Positions 24,475 to 36,527 of a DNA stretch of 64,000 nucleotides are shown piece by piece. The notes below the pieces were generated by a model. That model was given only the letters and a program-made list of their open reading frames with translations, did no database searches and had not been told where the DNA came from. The stretch is taken from positions 22,591,032 through 22,655,031 of the forward strand of contig NC_080071.1 in the NCBI RefSeq assembly GCF_949987535.1, given 5' to 3'. A program made the position numbers and the translations under genes. This stretch comes from Balaenoptera acutorostrata. Its lineage: Eukaryota; Chordata; Mammalia; Artiodactyla; Balaenopteridae. How positions within the stretch are numbered: position 1 is the stretch's first letter; the number at the start of each line of letters is the position of its first letter.

Positions 24475-25024
24475 CACATGAAAGGATGCTCAACATCACT
24501 AATCATTAAAGAAATGCAAATCAAAGCTATATGAGGTATCACCTCACACTGGTCAGAATGGCCATCATCAAAAATCTACAAACAATAAATGCTGGAGAGG
24601 GTGTGGAGAAAAGGGAACCCTCTTGCACTGTTCGTGGGAATGTAAATCGATACAGCCACTATGGAGAACAGTATGGAGGTTCCTTAAAAAACTAAAAATA
24701 GAACTAACATACAACCCAGCAATCCCACTACTGGGCATATACCCTGAGAAAACCATAACTGAAAAAGAGTCATGTACCACAATGTTCATTGCAGTACTAT
24801 TTACAATAACCAGGACATGGAAGTAACCTAAGTGTTCATCGACAGATGAATGGATAAAGAAGATGTGGCACATATATACAATGGAATATTACTCAGCCAT
24901 AAAAAGAAACAAAATTGAGTTATTTGTAGTGAGGTGGATGGACCTAGAGTCTGTCATACAGAGTGAAGTAAGTAAGAAAGAGAAAAACAAATACCGTATG
25001 CTAACACATGTATATGGAATCTAA
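24475..25024 (+). pseudogene. L1 ORF2 C-terminal remnant
   Basis: ORF2p is the L1 endonuclease/reverse transcriptase; only its C-terminal part is left here. The visible frame (24623-24826) contains '[20 protein letters not shown]' and '[18 protein letters not shown]', which are typical of the segment around and after the C-terminal cysteine motif. The frame is closed at 24824-24826, where a Gln codon of related copies reads TAA (a C-to-T change). The terminal stop of the original gene is at about 25022-25024. The endonuclease and reverse-transcriptase domains were never copied into this locus. Dead by truncation; it expresses nothing that I can support. Confidence 0.88.
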
Positions 25025-25429
25025 AAAAAAAAAAAAGGTTCTGAAGAGTGTAGGAGCAGGACAGGAATAAAGACGCAGACATAGAAAATGGACTTGAGGA
25101 CACGGGGAGGGGAAAGGGTAAGCTGGGACGAAGTGAGAGAGTGGCATGGACATATATACACTACCAAATGTAAAATAGATAGCTAGTGGGAAGCAGCCGC
25201 ATAGCACAGGAAGATCAGCTCGGTGCTTTGTGACCACCTAGAGGGGTGGGATAGGGAGGGTGGGAGGGAGATGCAAGAGGGAGGAGATATGGGGATATAT
25301 GTATACGTATAGCTGATTCACTTTGTTATACAGCAGAAACTAACACACCATTGTAAAGCAATTACACTCCAATAAAGATGTTAAAAAATAAAAAAAAATA
25401 AATAAATAAAAATAAAAAAGAAATACTTT
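24475..25429 (+). mobile_element. 5'-truncated L1, sense, cetartiodactyl type
   Basis: About 955 bp: the end of ORF2, a 3' UTR of about 360 bp, an AATAAA signal ('ccaataaagatgtt', about 25369-25382) and an A-rich tail to about 25429. The 3' UTR closely matches the reversed copies at 47524 and 53313, so all three belong to the same or sister subfamilies. I could not find a convincing target-site duplication. Confidence 0.92.
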
Positions 25430-25716
25430 AGATCTCAGAACATGGCACCATGATTTTATTTGAAGTGATTGGGCAAGGCCATCAGCTACTGGGAGGTTTC
25501 TCGAGGTATAGTCTATCATTTTACTTTGATAGGGTTCTACTGATTTTGAAGAGAGGGTGAAGTACATTCCTTCCTCAGGGGGATGGGATTTACTCTAGGA
25601 AGACTCCTTTGGTAACTGACTGGCATACCTTTATTAGAATGTTTGTCATATTTGTCTTTTTGTTTATTTTTCTGTCACTAGGGAAATAATAACTAGCATC
25701 ATTCCTCTGTGTGTGC

Positions 25717-25751
<35 letters not shown>

Positions 25752-26388
25752 TAAGAGAGGCACTAATGGACAGGAAAAAGAAGGGATTAAAAACCCAGGA
25801 AATGGAAGTACCAAGGCATTGGCCATGATGAGACACTGGAATGAAGGCACTTCTGATTTTGAGAGTACAATGTCTTGTGATGACAAGTTCTGGGGTGTGG
25901 CAAGGGCAATGGGAAGCAGAGTGAAGTAGAGATAAAAATCATCAAGAATCAGCAGGCAGAAAAACTTCCAGTCAAGGTATTGAGGTTTGTCCATATAGAG
26001 TTATGAAAAAAATAAAGGCAAAAATTCAAACAATATAGAAAGGTGTAAAATGCAAGTAGAAAATTTCCATCCCAAATCCCCACCCCTTTCTGACACTTGA
26101 GGTGTTCATTATGAAAAATATACTCCTTTGGGTGGTGTTGGAAGTCAGTACAGTGCTTAACCCTTGCAAGGGGCTGGGTGCTGCAGTGCTGGTGGTATTA
26201 TGTTTCTTGACTTGGCAGTTGGTTATATAGTTGTATTGATTTGTGAAACTTTATCAAACTTTACACTAATTTTTTTTGCCTATATTATACTTAAAGTTTA
26301 AAAGTTGACTTACTTAAGCTGTATTTGTTTTTAAATATTTCTAACTTACAATAAGATATTAAGAATAACGCCACAAACACCCACATAG
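25430..26388. other. Unassigned stretch with a TG microsatellite
   Basis: I see no gene. Frames here run through the TG/CA repeat and carry His-Thr or Cys-Val runs, which marks them as spurious. Confidence 0.5.
25707..25751 (+). repeat. (TG)n microsatellite
   Basis: About 45 bases of TG with one 'ct' interruption near 25716. Confidence 0.95.
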
Positions 26389-26401
26389 TCACCACCCTTT
26401 T

Positions 26402-26761
26402 ATAAAAAACATTTACTTATTTTATTTATTTTATTTATTTTTTTAGCTGCATTGGGTCTTAGTTGCGGCATGAGGGGTCTTTCATTGTGGCGTGGGCTCT
26501 TTGTTGTGGCGCGGGGCTTCTCTCTAGTTGTGGCATGCGGATTTTCTCTCTCTAGTTGTGGCATGTGGGCTCCAGAGCGCACGTGGGCTCTTTTTTGTGG
26601 CACGCGGGCTCTCTAGTTGAGGCACATGAGCTCAGTAGTTGTGGTGCTCAGGCTTAGTTGCCCTGTGGCATGTGGGATCTTAGTTCCCCGACCAGGGATC
26701 AAACCCACGTCCCCTGAACTGGAAGGCGGATTCTTTACAACTGGACCACCAGGGAAGTCCC
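26402..26761 (-). mobile_element. CHR SINE, antisense, second subfamily
   Basis: The 5' end is at 26761, reversed ('ccaccagggaagtccc'). The reversed head contains 'cttagttccccgaccaggga', which differs from the other five copies by the GGGGAACTAAG segment; this is the form seen in the CHR-2/Bov-tA-like branch. The body holds an expanded series of 'gttgtggc' units. The flanking repeat is 26389-26401 against 26762-26774 ('tcaccaccctttt' versus 'tcactaccctttt', one mismatch). The B box reads GGTTTGATCCC, a departure from consensus. Confidence 0.93.
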
Positions 26762-26924
26762 TCACTACCCTTTTTAATAAATACAATATTACAGAGACCA
26801 TATGCATCTTCACCTGAGCACATTTCCTCCCCCGTCTCCAGGTAACTACTATCCTCTTTTTGTCATTTTTCTTTCCCATAGATTTATACTTTTACCAAAT
26901 ATATATGTACCAGTTTCCTCCTAT

Positions 26925-27345
26925 TATCTGAAAGTACAGCCGTTCCTATGAAACCTTTCACAAGCAGAAATGGTGTAAAGTGAAGAAATTACCTTAGGAC
27001 ATCTTGCTAATGGATGCACAAAATAAATCAAGATAAAGCACAGATGCTCACACAGTTTAAAGCTCTGGTGGTCTAATGCTGAGAAGCTGAGTGTAGTCCC
27101 GGGGAAGGAGCTTGGCCGTGCCACTCCCGCTGCTTGGGATGCGCTGACGCCTCTACAATGGCTCCCTGTAAAACAAACACCGAATGCTATTTTCACTTTT
27201 TGCCTTTTTCCTAAAAGCAAAAATCCTCTTTGGATTTCTTTTGGTTAGTAAAAGCAGGTACTAATGTAGGTCTTTTGTAAAAGCAAAGTGTTAGAAAGCG
27301 AACTTTTGAAAGTCAGGGGATACCTGTGTTTCTAAGCAATTTATA
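26925..27345 (-). mobile_element. Interspersed repeat of unnamed family, probably antisense
   Basis: The segment opens 'cgttcctatgaaacctttca' and closes 'ctttgttag'-type text with 'aagtcaggggatacctgtg'. Read on the minus strand, it has the feel of a mammalian LTR or DNA-element family with phrases such as 'gacctacattagtacctgc'. I could not place it. GC-richer in the middle (27090-27150). Confidence 0.4.
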
Positions 27346-27394
27346 CACTGTTTTGAGTGCACCATGGTTTCATTCTGTATATATCTCTGCAATT

Positions 27395-30345
27395 TGTCTT
27401 ATTTTTATAAATTGAGGTGAAATTCACATGACATACAATTAACCATTTTAATGGTACAATGCAGTGATATTTAGTATATTTGCAATGTTGTGCAACCACC
27501 AGCTATTTCTAATTTCAAAACTTTGTCATCACCCCATAAAACACCCTATACTTGTTAAGGAATCACTCCTCACTTCCATCTCCTCTTAACCCCTGGTAAA
27601 CTCTAATCTACTTTCTGTCTCTATGGATTTGCCTATTCTGAATATATCAATAAAAGGGATCGTATTATATGTGACCTTTGTTGTCTGTCTTCTTTTACTT
27701 AGCATAAAGTTTTCAAGGTTCATCCAAGTTGTCGCGTGTTTCAGTACCTCCTTCATTTTTTATTAAAGCCATCCTAGTGGGTATGAAATGATATCTCATT
27801 CTGGTTTTAATTTGCATTTCCTTAATGACCAATTATGTTGAACATCTTTTCATGTGCTTGTTGGGCCATTTGTATATCTTCTTTGGAGAAATGTCTATTC
27901 AAGTCTTTTGCCCAATTTTAATTGGATTATGTTTCTTTTTATTATTGAGTTGTAAGAGTTCTTTATATATCCTGGGTACTAGACCCTAATCAGATATATG
28001 ATTTGCAGTTATTTTCTCCTGTTCTATGAGTTGTCATTTCACTTTATTAATAGTGTCCTTTCATGTACAAAAGCTTAATTTGATGAAGTACAATTTGTCA
28101 TTTTTTTCTTTTGTTTCTTGTGCTTTTAGTGTCATATCTAAGAAGACTTGCCTAACTTAGTTATGAAGATTTACTCTCATATTTTTCTTAAGAATCTTCT
28201 AGTTTTAGCTTTTATATTTAAGTATATGGCCCATTTTGAATTAATTTTTGTGAATGGTGTGAGAAAGGGATTCAACTTCATTCTTTTGTATGTGGCTACC
28301 CAGTGTCCCAGCACCATTTGTTGAAGAGACTATTCATTGAATTGTCTTGGCACCCTTGTTGAAAACCAGCCATCCTTGTGTCAGTGCTGCACAGCCTTGA
28401 TTACTATAGCTTTACATTAAAATTTGAAATTGGGAAATCTGGGTTCTCCAACTGTGTTGGTCCTTCTCTAGATTGTTTGGCTATTCCAGGTGCCTTGAGA
28501 TTCCATATGATTTTAAGATTGGCCTGTCAATATCTGCAAAATCCCAGCTGGAATTTTGATACAAATCACATTTAATCTATAGATGTATTTGGGAAGTATT
28601 GCCATCTTAGCAATATTAAGCTTTCTATAATCTTGGGGTGTTTTTCTATTTATTTAGGTCTTCTCTAACTTTTCCCAGCAACGTTTTGTAGTTTTCAGAG
28701 TATAAGTTTCACATTTCTTTGTTAAATTTATTCCTAAGTATTTTATTCTTTTTGATGCCCTTATAAATACAATTTTTTTCTAATTTCATTTTTGGATTTT
28801 TCATTGCTAGTGCATGGAAATACAATTGTTTTTTGTATATTGATCTTGTGTTCTGCAACTTTGATGAACATGCTTAAATAGCATTTTAGTGGATTCATTT
28901 GACTTTCTTTGTACAAGATCATGTCATCTGCAAAGATATATAGTTTTATTTCTTCCTTTCAAAGCTAGATTATTTTGTTTCATTTCCTTGCCTAATTGCC
29001 CTGGCCCTACCTCCTGTTTAAAGCTGAGTAGAAGCGGTAAAAGTAGACACCCTTGGCTTGCTCTTGATCTTAGGGGAAATTTCATTGATTTATGCTCTCA
29101 TATTTATTATATTCTCCTTTGTGCCTGGTTTAGGTTTCATTTGCTCTTCCTTCTAGTTTAAGTTGGAAGTGTAGATTAATTATTTTAGCTATTTTTGCTT
29201 TCTAATATATGCATTTAATGCTACAAATTTCCCTCTAAACACTGCTTAGCTGCATCCCACAAATTTTGATATTTGTATTTTTACTTAGTTCAAAATATTT
29301 TAAAATTTCCCTTGAGGTTTCTCTTTGACCCCTGTGTTATTTAGAAGCTTTCTCTTTTTAAAAAAAAAAATAATTTATTTATTTATTTATTTATTTATTT
29401 TTGGCTGTGTTGGGTCTTGCTGCGCGTGGGCTTTCTCTACTTGCGGTGAGCGGGAGCTACTCTTCATTGCAGTGTGCGGGCTTCTCATTGTGGTGGCTTT
29501 TCTTGTTGTGGAGCACGGGCTCTAGGTGTGTGGGATTCAGTAGTTGTGGCATGGGGGCTCAGTAGTTATGGCTCACAGGCTTAGTAGCTCCACAGCATGT
29601 GGGATCTTCCCGGACCAGGGCTTGAACCCATGTGTCCTGCATTGGCAGGCGGATTCTTAACCACTGCACCAAGAAAGAAGTCCTTAGAAACTTTTTCTTT
29701 AATTTCCAAATAGCTGGGAATTTACCAGATATCTTCCTAGTACAGTTTTGTTTAATTTTATTGGGGTCTAAGAATGTCCTTTGTATGATTTCTAATTTTT
29801 TAAATGTGTCAAAGTTTTGTTATTGCCCAGAATATGGTGCACCCTAGAGAATAACTCGTGCACTTGAGAAGAATGTGTAATCTGCTGTTGTCAGGTGAAA
29901 TGTTTTAGAAATATCAATTACATCAAGTTGTTTGATTGTGCTGTTTGGGTCATGTTTATTCTTACTGATTTTCTATCTACTTGTTCTATGAATTCCCAAG
30001 AAAGGAATGTTGACATCTCCAACTATAATTATGGATTTGTCTATTTCTCCTTTCAGATATATCAGGCTTTTGCTTCATGTATCATAAAAGTCTATTTTTG
30101 GGCGAATACACATTTAAGATTTTTATGTCTTCTGGGAGAATTTGTTCCTTTGTCATTGTGTAGAACCCATCTTTATCCCTGATAATCTTTCTTGTTCTGA
30201 AATTTACTTTGACTGAAATTATTATAGCTATTCTAGTTTTTTTAGTTTAGTGTTTACATGGTATATCTTTCTCCATTCTTTTACTTTTAACCTAAGTCTT
30301 TATATTTAAAATGGGCTTATTATGAACAGTATATAATCTATATGT
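27395..30345 (-). mobile_element. Old L1, 3-kb antisense copy with internal deletion and nested SINE
   Basis: Starting from the reversed 3' UTR ('attcacatgacatacaatta', 'ttcacttagcataaagtttt'-like), it runs through reversed ORF2: C-terminal part (27780-28370), reverse-transcriptase part (28380-29110), then, after a deletion near 29110-29140, the endonuclease-side part ('gaatgtgtaatctgctgttg' near 29870, 'tgctgttgtcaggtgaaat'). A CHR SINE interrupts it at 29359-29683. Every frame is broken. This is an L1M-class element and clearly older than the 53-kb copy. Confidence 0.9.
29359..29683 (-). mobile_element. CHR SINE, antisense, nested in old L1
   Basis: The T-rich reversed tail is 29359-29400 with (ATTT)n; the reversed head ends at about 29683, where the usual 'ccaccagggaag' has decayed to 'ccaagaaagaag'. 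Flanking repeats 29341-29358 and 29684-29700 match with a few differences ('ttagaagctttctctttt' versus 'ttagaaactttttcttt'). The damaged 5' end and imperfect duplication suggest an older copy than the one at 55741. Confidence 0.93.
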
Positions 30346-31819
30346 TTTCAGTGTATCTATATGACTGTATGTACCATCAATATGTCTATAGCTTTCTGTG
30401 TATATAAATCAATACAAATGATTTATTTTCTTGACATTTTCCCTAATGAAGTCAAGGTGTTTTTCTTCTTGAAATATATGTAATCATTGGACTGTAACAG
30501 AGCATTTTTATAAACAGTTTCTTTGGATTTTCTCAGAGTCACAATATTTATTTTCTAAAGACTTCAGGTGCACTTAATATTGAACATCATGGGTTGGCAC
30601 TTGATTATGTGGCTAAGGGGACCAAGGAGTCTAGGAGGATAGAACTACTAAACAGAGGAATCCTGAATTTCAGGAAACTTTTCTTAAATCCAGGAAGGGT
30701 TACTTCAGCATGTGTAGGGAATATGCCCTAACATAGTAATGATTTGGACTGAATAAAAGCATAGAATAAAAGTTTAGATAAGATCAAGTTCAACACTTTT
30801 TCAATTCACAGATGAGGAGTCTGAGAACAAGAGCTACGTAGCTAAGTTTCCATACCTCGGATCCTTTTTTCCTTGTGATTTTGGAAGAATAGAGTGAGTT
30901 ATATTATTATATTGTTTCTGTGATTGTTTTATCAGTAAGATCCATCCCAGCAGCTACTTAGATTGATGCTTGTGTGTGGCCATGAGCAGGAGAGAGAAAT
31001 TACTTTCTGTATTAGGGGTTGAGGGGGTGGGGATGTGCTATAATAGATAAGATGTCCCAACCTTGAGATATGCTCTGTGTCTAATCTCTTTTTCAGCTAT
31101 TTCTCAACACTCTTGCATTGCTTTTCATATCTTGCAACTTTTAAACTTGAATTAAATTTTCCAGTTTGTATTTGCCAATTCCTATTTAGATTGCTTTTTT
31201 TGAAACTAGTCTTCCTTTTGTTTCTGGGTCCTTTATTTTCCAGCTAGGAAATTTTACTGGTATAAGTGACTACTACTTGGCAATACACAGCTAACATTTC
31301 AGACTTGCCTTCTCTGGGCAAATTTATAAACAAGGGCCTGAGAATTTCAGAGTCAGTTTGATTTAGTTACAAAAAATCCAAAATTAAAAAAAAGGATCAG
31401 AATTGTGCAAAGCTCAAGTGTCTCCCTAAATATATTTTACAGTTCAAAACAAGAGGTCTTCCTTAGATATTTTAAATTTCTTATTCTAATCATTCATGAT
31501 ACCAGCAAATAAAAAGGGTCTTTAATTTAGAGAAAACAAATACCAAATATTTGCAGCATTTTTCTTTTCAAATGTTTGAATTGTTGGTTTTATTTCAGGG
31601 TGGTTCTTAATTTATCCAAGCATACTTCTCAGCCTGTGTTGTTACAGGGGCTCCTCACAGTATAAGTAGAATGACAGTGTTAGTACGTCTTTCCATTATT
31701 GCAGAAACTCTGTTTTTTGAAAGTGCCTTTAGTAGGATTCTGGGAATTCAGTGTAGGTTAACAATGGGGCTTCCACCATTTAGAATTCTTTTCTCTTAAT
31801 GAAAGGAGTCTGAACCCTT
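30346..31819. other. Unassigned stretch, no gene seen
   Basis: AT-rich. A 55-base piece at 30795-30850 ('cacagatgaggagtctgaga') may be an antisense MIR core, but it is too short to call. Confidence 0.45.
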
Positions 31820-32045
31820 GAACTCTGTCAGGGACTTAGGCATGTTCCCTGGGCCTGATTTTCATCCTCAGAAAATGGAGGTCAGACACATGTCAAGAAT
31901 AAAGGAAAGGCAGATTAGAGTACTTAAAGACTTTGTACATGTCCAGATGACGTTAATGTATTGACCGTAGTGTCTGGAACCTGCTAGGCACTTGGTGAGT
32001 GAGTGAATGAACAAATGAATGAATGAGTAAATAATGAGTAGAAAT
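31820..32045 (+). mobile_element. MIR SINE, sense, diverged
   Basis: 'gttccctgggcctgattttc', 'atcctcagaaaatggaggtc', and then the tail 'ggaacctgctaggcacttgg' with repeated 'gaatgaa' units follow the MIR order. Confidence 0.55.
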
Positions 32046-33204
32046 GACAGCGAATACTCAGGAAAGCAACTAATCATACACATGGTAGAATGTCTTACTT
32101 TCCATGTGTTAGCCTGGGCTAAATGGAAATTATAAAAAATGTAGCATTTCCCAGAGGTGCTCCTTTTCCAAGGGATGAGGGCAGTATAATTTGGTAATGT
32201 ATCTTCATAAGGAAATGGAAATGCTAATTTAGGATGATAAGGGTTTCATCATTTCTTATAGAAATTGGCTTTGATTATGACCACCTTACTTCATGGTAGT
32301 ACTTGTGCACCTCATAGCCGATTTGTTCCCTCATTGATACAGTTTGATAAACGCGTGAAAGAACATAAGGGGGGTAGTAATGTCTGCGTTCTATCCCTGT
32401 AATTACAACGGTACTTTGTTATGAGCACAGGTATGCAAGACATAAAAGTTTCTTCATTGTCTCTTACTCAACTTCTAGCTCTGAGCATCCTTTCTATTAG
32501 CTTGGCAGAAAGGGGAGAAAAAAACCCCTAAATCTTTGCTGGAATCCACCACACACACACACACACACACACATACAGACACACACATAACTAGTTCCTG
32601 GAATTGTTCCAAGTTTCTGGGACTTTACAGAGCACTTGGGCGGCGGGGAGGGTGCAATGTATATTATTCCAGTCATTGTACCCGCAGGATACTGCTGAGA
32701 TGTCTCTCATCCTTGTTTGTATGGCTTCATCAGGTCCAGATAGCATCCTGGCTCAAGCTTGGGGCACAGGAATTTTTTGGTAAAGTTGCTTAAAGTCCCA
32801 TTTTGCCAAATGTGCACCCTGCTCCCTTTCCTCTTTGGGGTCTTCCTCTGTGGGGTTTTGCTACTAGCCTGGTGACCTTCATGGGATGTACTTTTCTCCC
32901 TCATCCCAGCCTCCTCTGCACTATCTATCCTTCACTCCTCCTGCCACTCCCCCACACCCAGGAAGAACTTCTGTCTAGCAGAGGGGAGATCCTTTCTTCC
33001 AAGGCACTTAGTCTGTGGCTTTTAGTGAAATACGTGTGAGAAAGGCTTACAAGGACTTTAATGTTTTGCTCTGCCACTATCACCCTTTGGCCAACTCCCT
33101 GCTTGAAAGAGACCATGGGAAAGAGAAGCTGACAAGGAAGGAAAAGAAAACCCAAACAAAAAAACTTTTAAATATCTCAAAGTAACAACACAATCACACT
33201 GAGG
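32046..33204. other. Unassigned stretch with a CA microsatellite
   Basis: I see no gene. 32640-33040 is pyrimidine-rich on the plus strand and holds overlapping frames on both strands without recognisable content. Confidence 0.45.
32548..32588 (+). repeat. (CA)n microsatellite
   Basis: About 40 bases of CA with 'ta' and 'ga' interruptions near 32573-32580. Confidence 0.95.
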
Positions 33205-33440
33205 TGCGATGGGGAGCTAATGTTACTATTTTCTATGTTCCAAGACTTCTGCTTGATTCCTTCAGACGTATTACCTCATTTCATCATTACGACAAGACTG
33301 CGAGTGGATGCGCTAATTCCATTTTTACAATCAGGAAACTGAGAGTTAGAGAGATTAAATATCCTGTTCAATATTAAATTTGAAGTCAGGGAGTTAAAAT
33401 TCTAAATTCTATACTCTCCTCTATTTACTTTGTTCCACTT
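33205..33440 (-). mobile_element. MIR SINE, antisense, diverged
   Basis: 'gtattacctcatttcatcat', 'ccatttttacaatcaggaaa', 'ctgagagttagagagattaa' and 'tgaagtcagggagttaaaa' are in reversed MIR order. Confidence 0.65.
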
Positions 33441-33599
33441 CACAACCCTACACATGTAATGGTCAGTGAAAGAAAACGAACAAATGAGAAATATGGGAAG
33501 ACAGCTATTTAGAATTATATTAGGCCAGCTAAAAGCTATGTGGGGACACATGGACTGAGAATTAGGGTCTGAAACTTATGTTCCAGTTAACATGGACCT

Positions 33600-33985
33600 C
33601 ACTCCTCGCAGAACAAATAGTACAAAGTTGCTCAGCCCAAATATCCCTCAACTGGGGAACTGAAAAACAGACTGTGGTGCATTACCATGGAATATTATGC
33701 AGTCATAAAAAGGAACGAACTACTGATACACTCAATGACATGGATGGATCTCAAATGCCCAATGATAAGTGAAGAAAGACAAACGCAAAAAACTGCAGAG
33801 TGTGTGATTCCCTGTGTATGACCCTCTGGAAAAGGCAAAATTATAAGGATTTTTTCATATTTCGATTGAGGTGGTGGTTACGTGACTGTATACATTTGCC
33901 AAAAATTGCAGAAATGTACTGTAAAGGGGTGAATAATACTATATGTAAATTATATTTTAGTTTTTTAAATAGGAGAAAAATACTA
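33600..33985 (+). mobile_element. Old L1 3' end, sense
   Basis: 'ccatggaatattatgcagtc', 'ataaaaaggaacgaactact', 'gacatggatggatctcaaa' and 'gtatgaccctctggaaaag' are the end of ORF2 and start of the 3' UTR of an old L1 (L1M class). The tail phrase 'atgtaaattatattttagtt' ends it. Frame broken. Confidence 0.83.
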
Positions 33986-35374
33986 AGTTGTTTAAGTATT
34001 TTACTAACCTCATTAGAAATGTCCTGTCTTATGATTTTTAGGTAAAATTTGAAAAACAGAATGGATTCAGTCTCTTAATAAGCAACTTCTTCTTAATATT
34101 TTATATAACCTACAGGAGACTTAGGGTACCCCAAAGACCATCTTTCCTTAACTAAATAACCGTAGTGAAATTTAGATGCTTCTTACAACCAATGATAAGA
34201 GAAAATTGCCAGGTGCCTGCAGATCAGTAAGTTTTGATGTAGTTGATATTATTTGCAAATGTATAAAATGTACAAAATTAGTCATTGAGTAATTAACAAT
34301 TAAAGTTAAATTTATTGATTATTGCTTCAAACGCTCATAAAATGACTACACTTGGCTGCCTGTTATTTTTACACAAAAGATTGGCAACTACCAGGCAATC
34401 CAATTTAAGGCAGAAGAAATTGCTAAATCCCGCATAAACAAGATGTTTCAAAGCTGGGAGAGTTTGGGGGTCATCATTTGATGTTTTTTTGGGAATCATT
34501 ACTCAAGTCCTAAATATCTACCTTTGATAAGACAATATAAGCCTTTGACTCTCCCTTCCTGCCAAGGAGAAGTCTCTTGACCCCCTTGGTTTCTAGTCTT
34601 TGTGGTGGCAATTGGGTCATGGGTGAGAGGAAGACAGCCAGCTTGGCTAATTCACACTGGGAAAAGCAGAGGGTTTCTTAAGGAAAAGAGAAAGAGACCC
34701 AGAAAGCAGGAGGGGAGAGAAGAAAGAGGAGGACAGCCAAAACATAGATGGAGAAAGAATATTTGAATATATTTTTCTATGTGATATGAATAAAATCTTC
34801 TTCTGGCATTGTTAAAAGATTGCGCTAAAGGTTTAAATTGCTTTTCCATTATTTCTGGACATGACGATTGCTTTTCCTCCTGAAGGTGACACCATGCCAG
34901 GATGGGCTGTGAAGAGGCTCGACTCTTATGAGTAACATATCTGTCAAAACTTCAGGCTGACTTTCAAGAAAAGCTGTTTAACTTCCAGTGATGTGTAATT
35001 TAATGAAGGAAAAATATAAAGCTATTAGTTTAACCAAATAGGAAATTCAGAAGAAAGTCTACTATTTTCAATATCTCTCAGAATTATACTGTCAATCTTC
35101 AAGAGCTAAAGAAACCAAAATGATGAGCACTGGTGATGCAAAACAGCTTGTCACCATAGTGCCAGGCATGTCTGTCAGGGGCCGAGCGTGAATCCAAAGA
35201 CTCTTTAGGCTACATGTATGAAGAAATCTTTGACTCAAACTTTGGTCATTACACTGAAGCAGAAAGTTAGTCTATAATTATCTGGGTGTATAAATGTTTT
35301 TTCAGCTATTTAAAGTATATACTTACTCAATTAATGTGTGGGCCTTCTTCCTCCTGAAAAGCTACTATTAAATC

Positions 35375-35388
35375 TATGATGCATCATA
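35375..35388. repeat. Perfect 14-bp palindrome
   Basis: 'tatgatgcatcata' equals its own reverse complement. It contains TGATG and CATCA half-sites around ATGCAT. Confidence 0.9.
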
Positions 35389-35664
35389 CAATTTATGGTA
35401 TCTTAGAATCGGGTTCTAGATACTCCAAAAATAATTTTCTAGTTACCATATTTTTCTTCCAAGAGACTCACAGAAGATATTTGACTAGTGTATTTCTTTG
35501 GTGCACCCCTCTTTTCTAATATTGTTCTCATGACCTCCAAACATCCTGAACTATTCCGATTTCGTATGCTCTAAAAGTTTGGCTAGCACTTTGTATAAGA
35601 ATATATCATGTGATGCAATACACACACACACAGTTTCTTTCTGCCCGGGTTTTACATGCTTTAC

Positions 35665-35710
35665 TGGGTGTCGGGGGGCGGGGGGGGGGGCGGGGAGGAG
35701 GCAGTGGAGA
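35665..35710 (+). repeat. G-rich tract with quadruplex potential
   Basis: G runs of 6, 12 and 4, plus shorter ones, lie within 46 bases. More than four runs of three or more G are close enough to fold as a G-quadruplex in principle. Confidence 0.85.
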
Positions 35711-36527
35711 GGCAGTAAAGGTGCTGATAGTGGAGAAGGAGATGTAGAAAGAAGAGAAAGGACAAAAACTGTTGGCAAGTGTGCTCTCCTTTTTCCAGAG
35801 CATGGCCCTGGACACCTGCCCTCAAGCACGACGTGTGTTAAGAGACAGGAGGGTTGACAATGAAGTGACAGTGCTGGTTGGTGGAGTGGCTCTTTTTGTC
35901 TATACTCACAGGGTTTGGCAGGCCTTGCTGCCTGCAGTTTGGGGTCCTGTTTTCTTCCCTACCTGTGTGGTTTGTGAGGGATCCACAAGGGATCACAAAG
36001 CAAGACTCGCTCTCGTCAATTTGGAGCTGTCTGTCCCCTGCCCCAGCATCTGCTGACATTTCAGCTAGGGGCATGCGAAGGCATGGGCTTATTTGAATGG
36101 CTCGGCAGCACCTGGGGAAATTTTCTTTTGTAGGGAGAATGTCTCCGCACTGCCTGTATACTTGGTTTTTAGGTGTCTTTGACTTGCACCATGCATTCTT
36201 GATGATCAGACTCATTTGTATTTGGAGGGAGCAGTAATGATTAAAAAGCTCTATAATTTCAAAAATCCGTCACTTTTTCTGAATTCTAAATTGTAAGGCC
36301 AGTCTCTGTTTCCTTGACTATTAGCAGTTCGGCAGTGTTCAATTACTTGCTGGGTATACATGTTCTATGCAGGATAATCAGGACTAAAGCAAGAACTCAA
36401 AAACCCAGAAAACCTGACTTCCTAGATCAAGCAAGCACCATGTGTTCTACCTGATATCAGTGGGAGATCAACTAAACAGACCAAAGACTGACTGTGGCCT
36501 TGAATGGGAGGGTTCTAGCACTTGCTT

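Larger units (their letters stand above)
33986..36527. other. Unassigned stretch with a 14-bp palindrome and a G-rich tract
   Basis: No recognisable gene. Overlapping frames of 69-125 codons crowd 35550-36215 on both strands; none resembles a known protein. The palindrome and G tract are listed separately. Confidence 0.4.

Noticed and set aside
24161..25429. Twin-priming (5' inversion) of a single L1
   Set aside because: The inverted part comes from the 3' UTR of a different, older L1 type. Twin priming would give an inverted piece of the same element from upstream ORF2.
25590..25994. 134-codon minus-strand frame
   Set aside because: It reads through the TG/CA microsatellite (His-Thr run) and has no other support.
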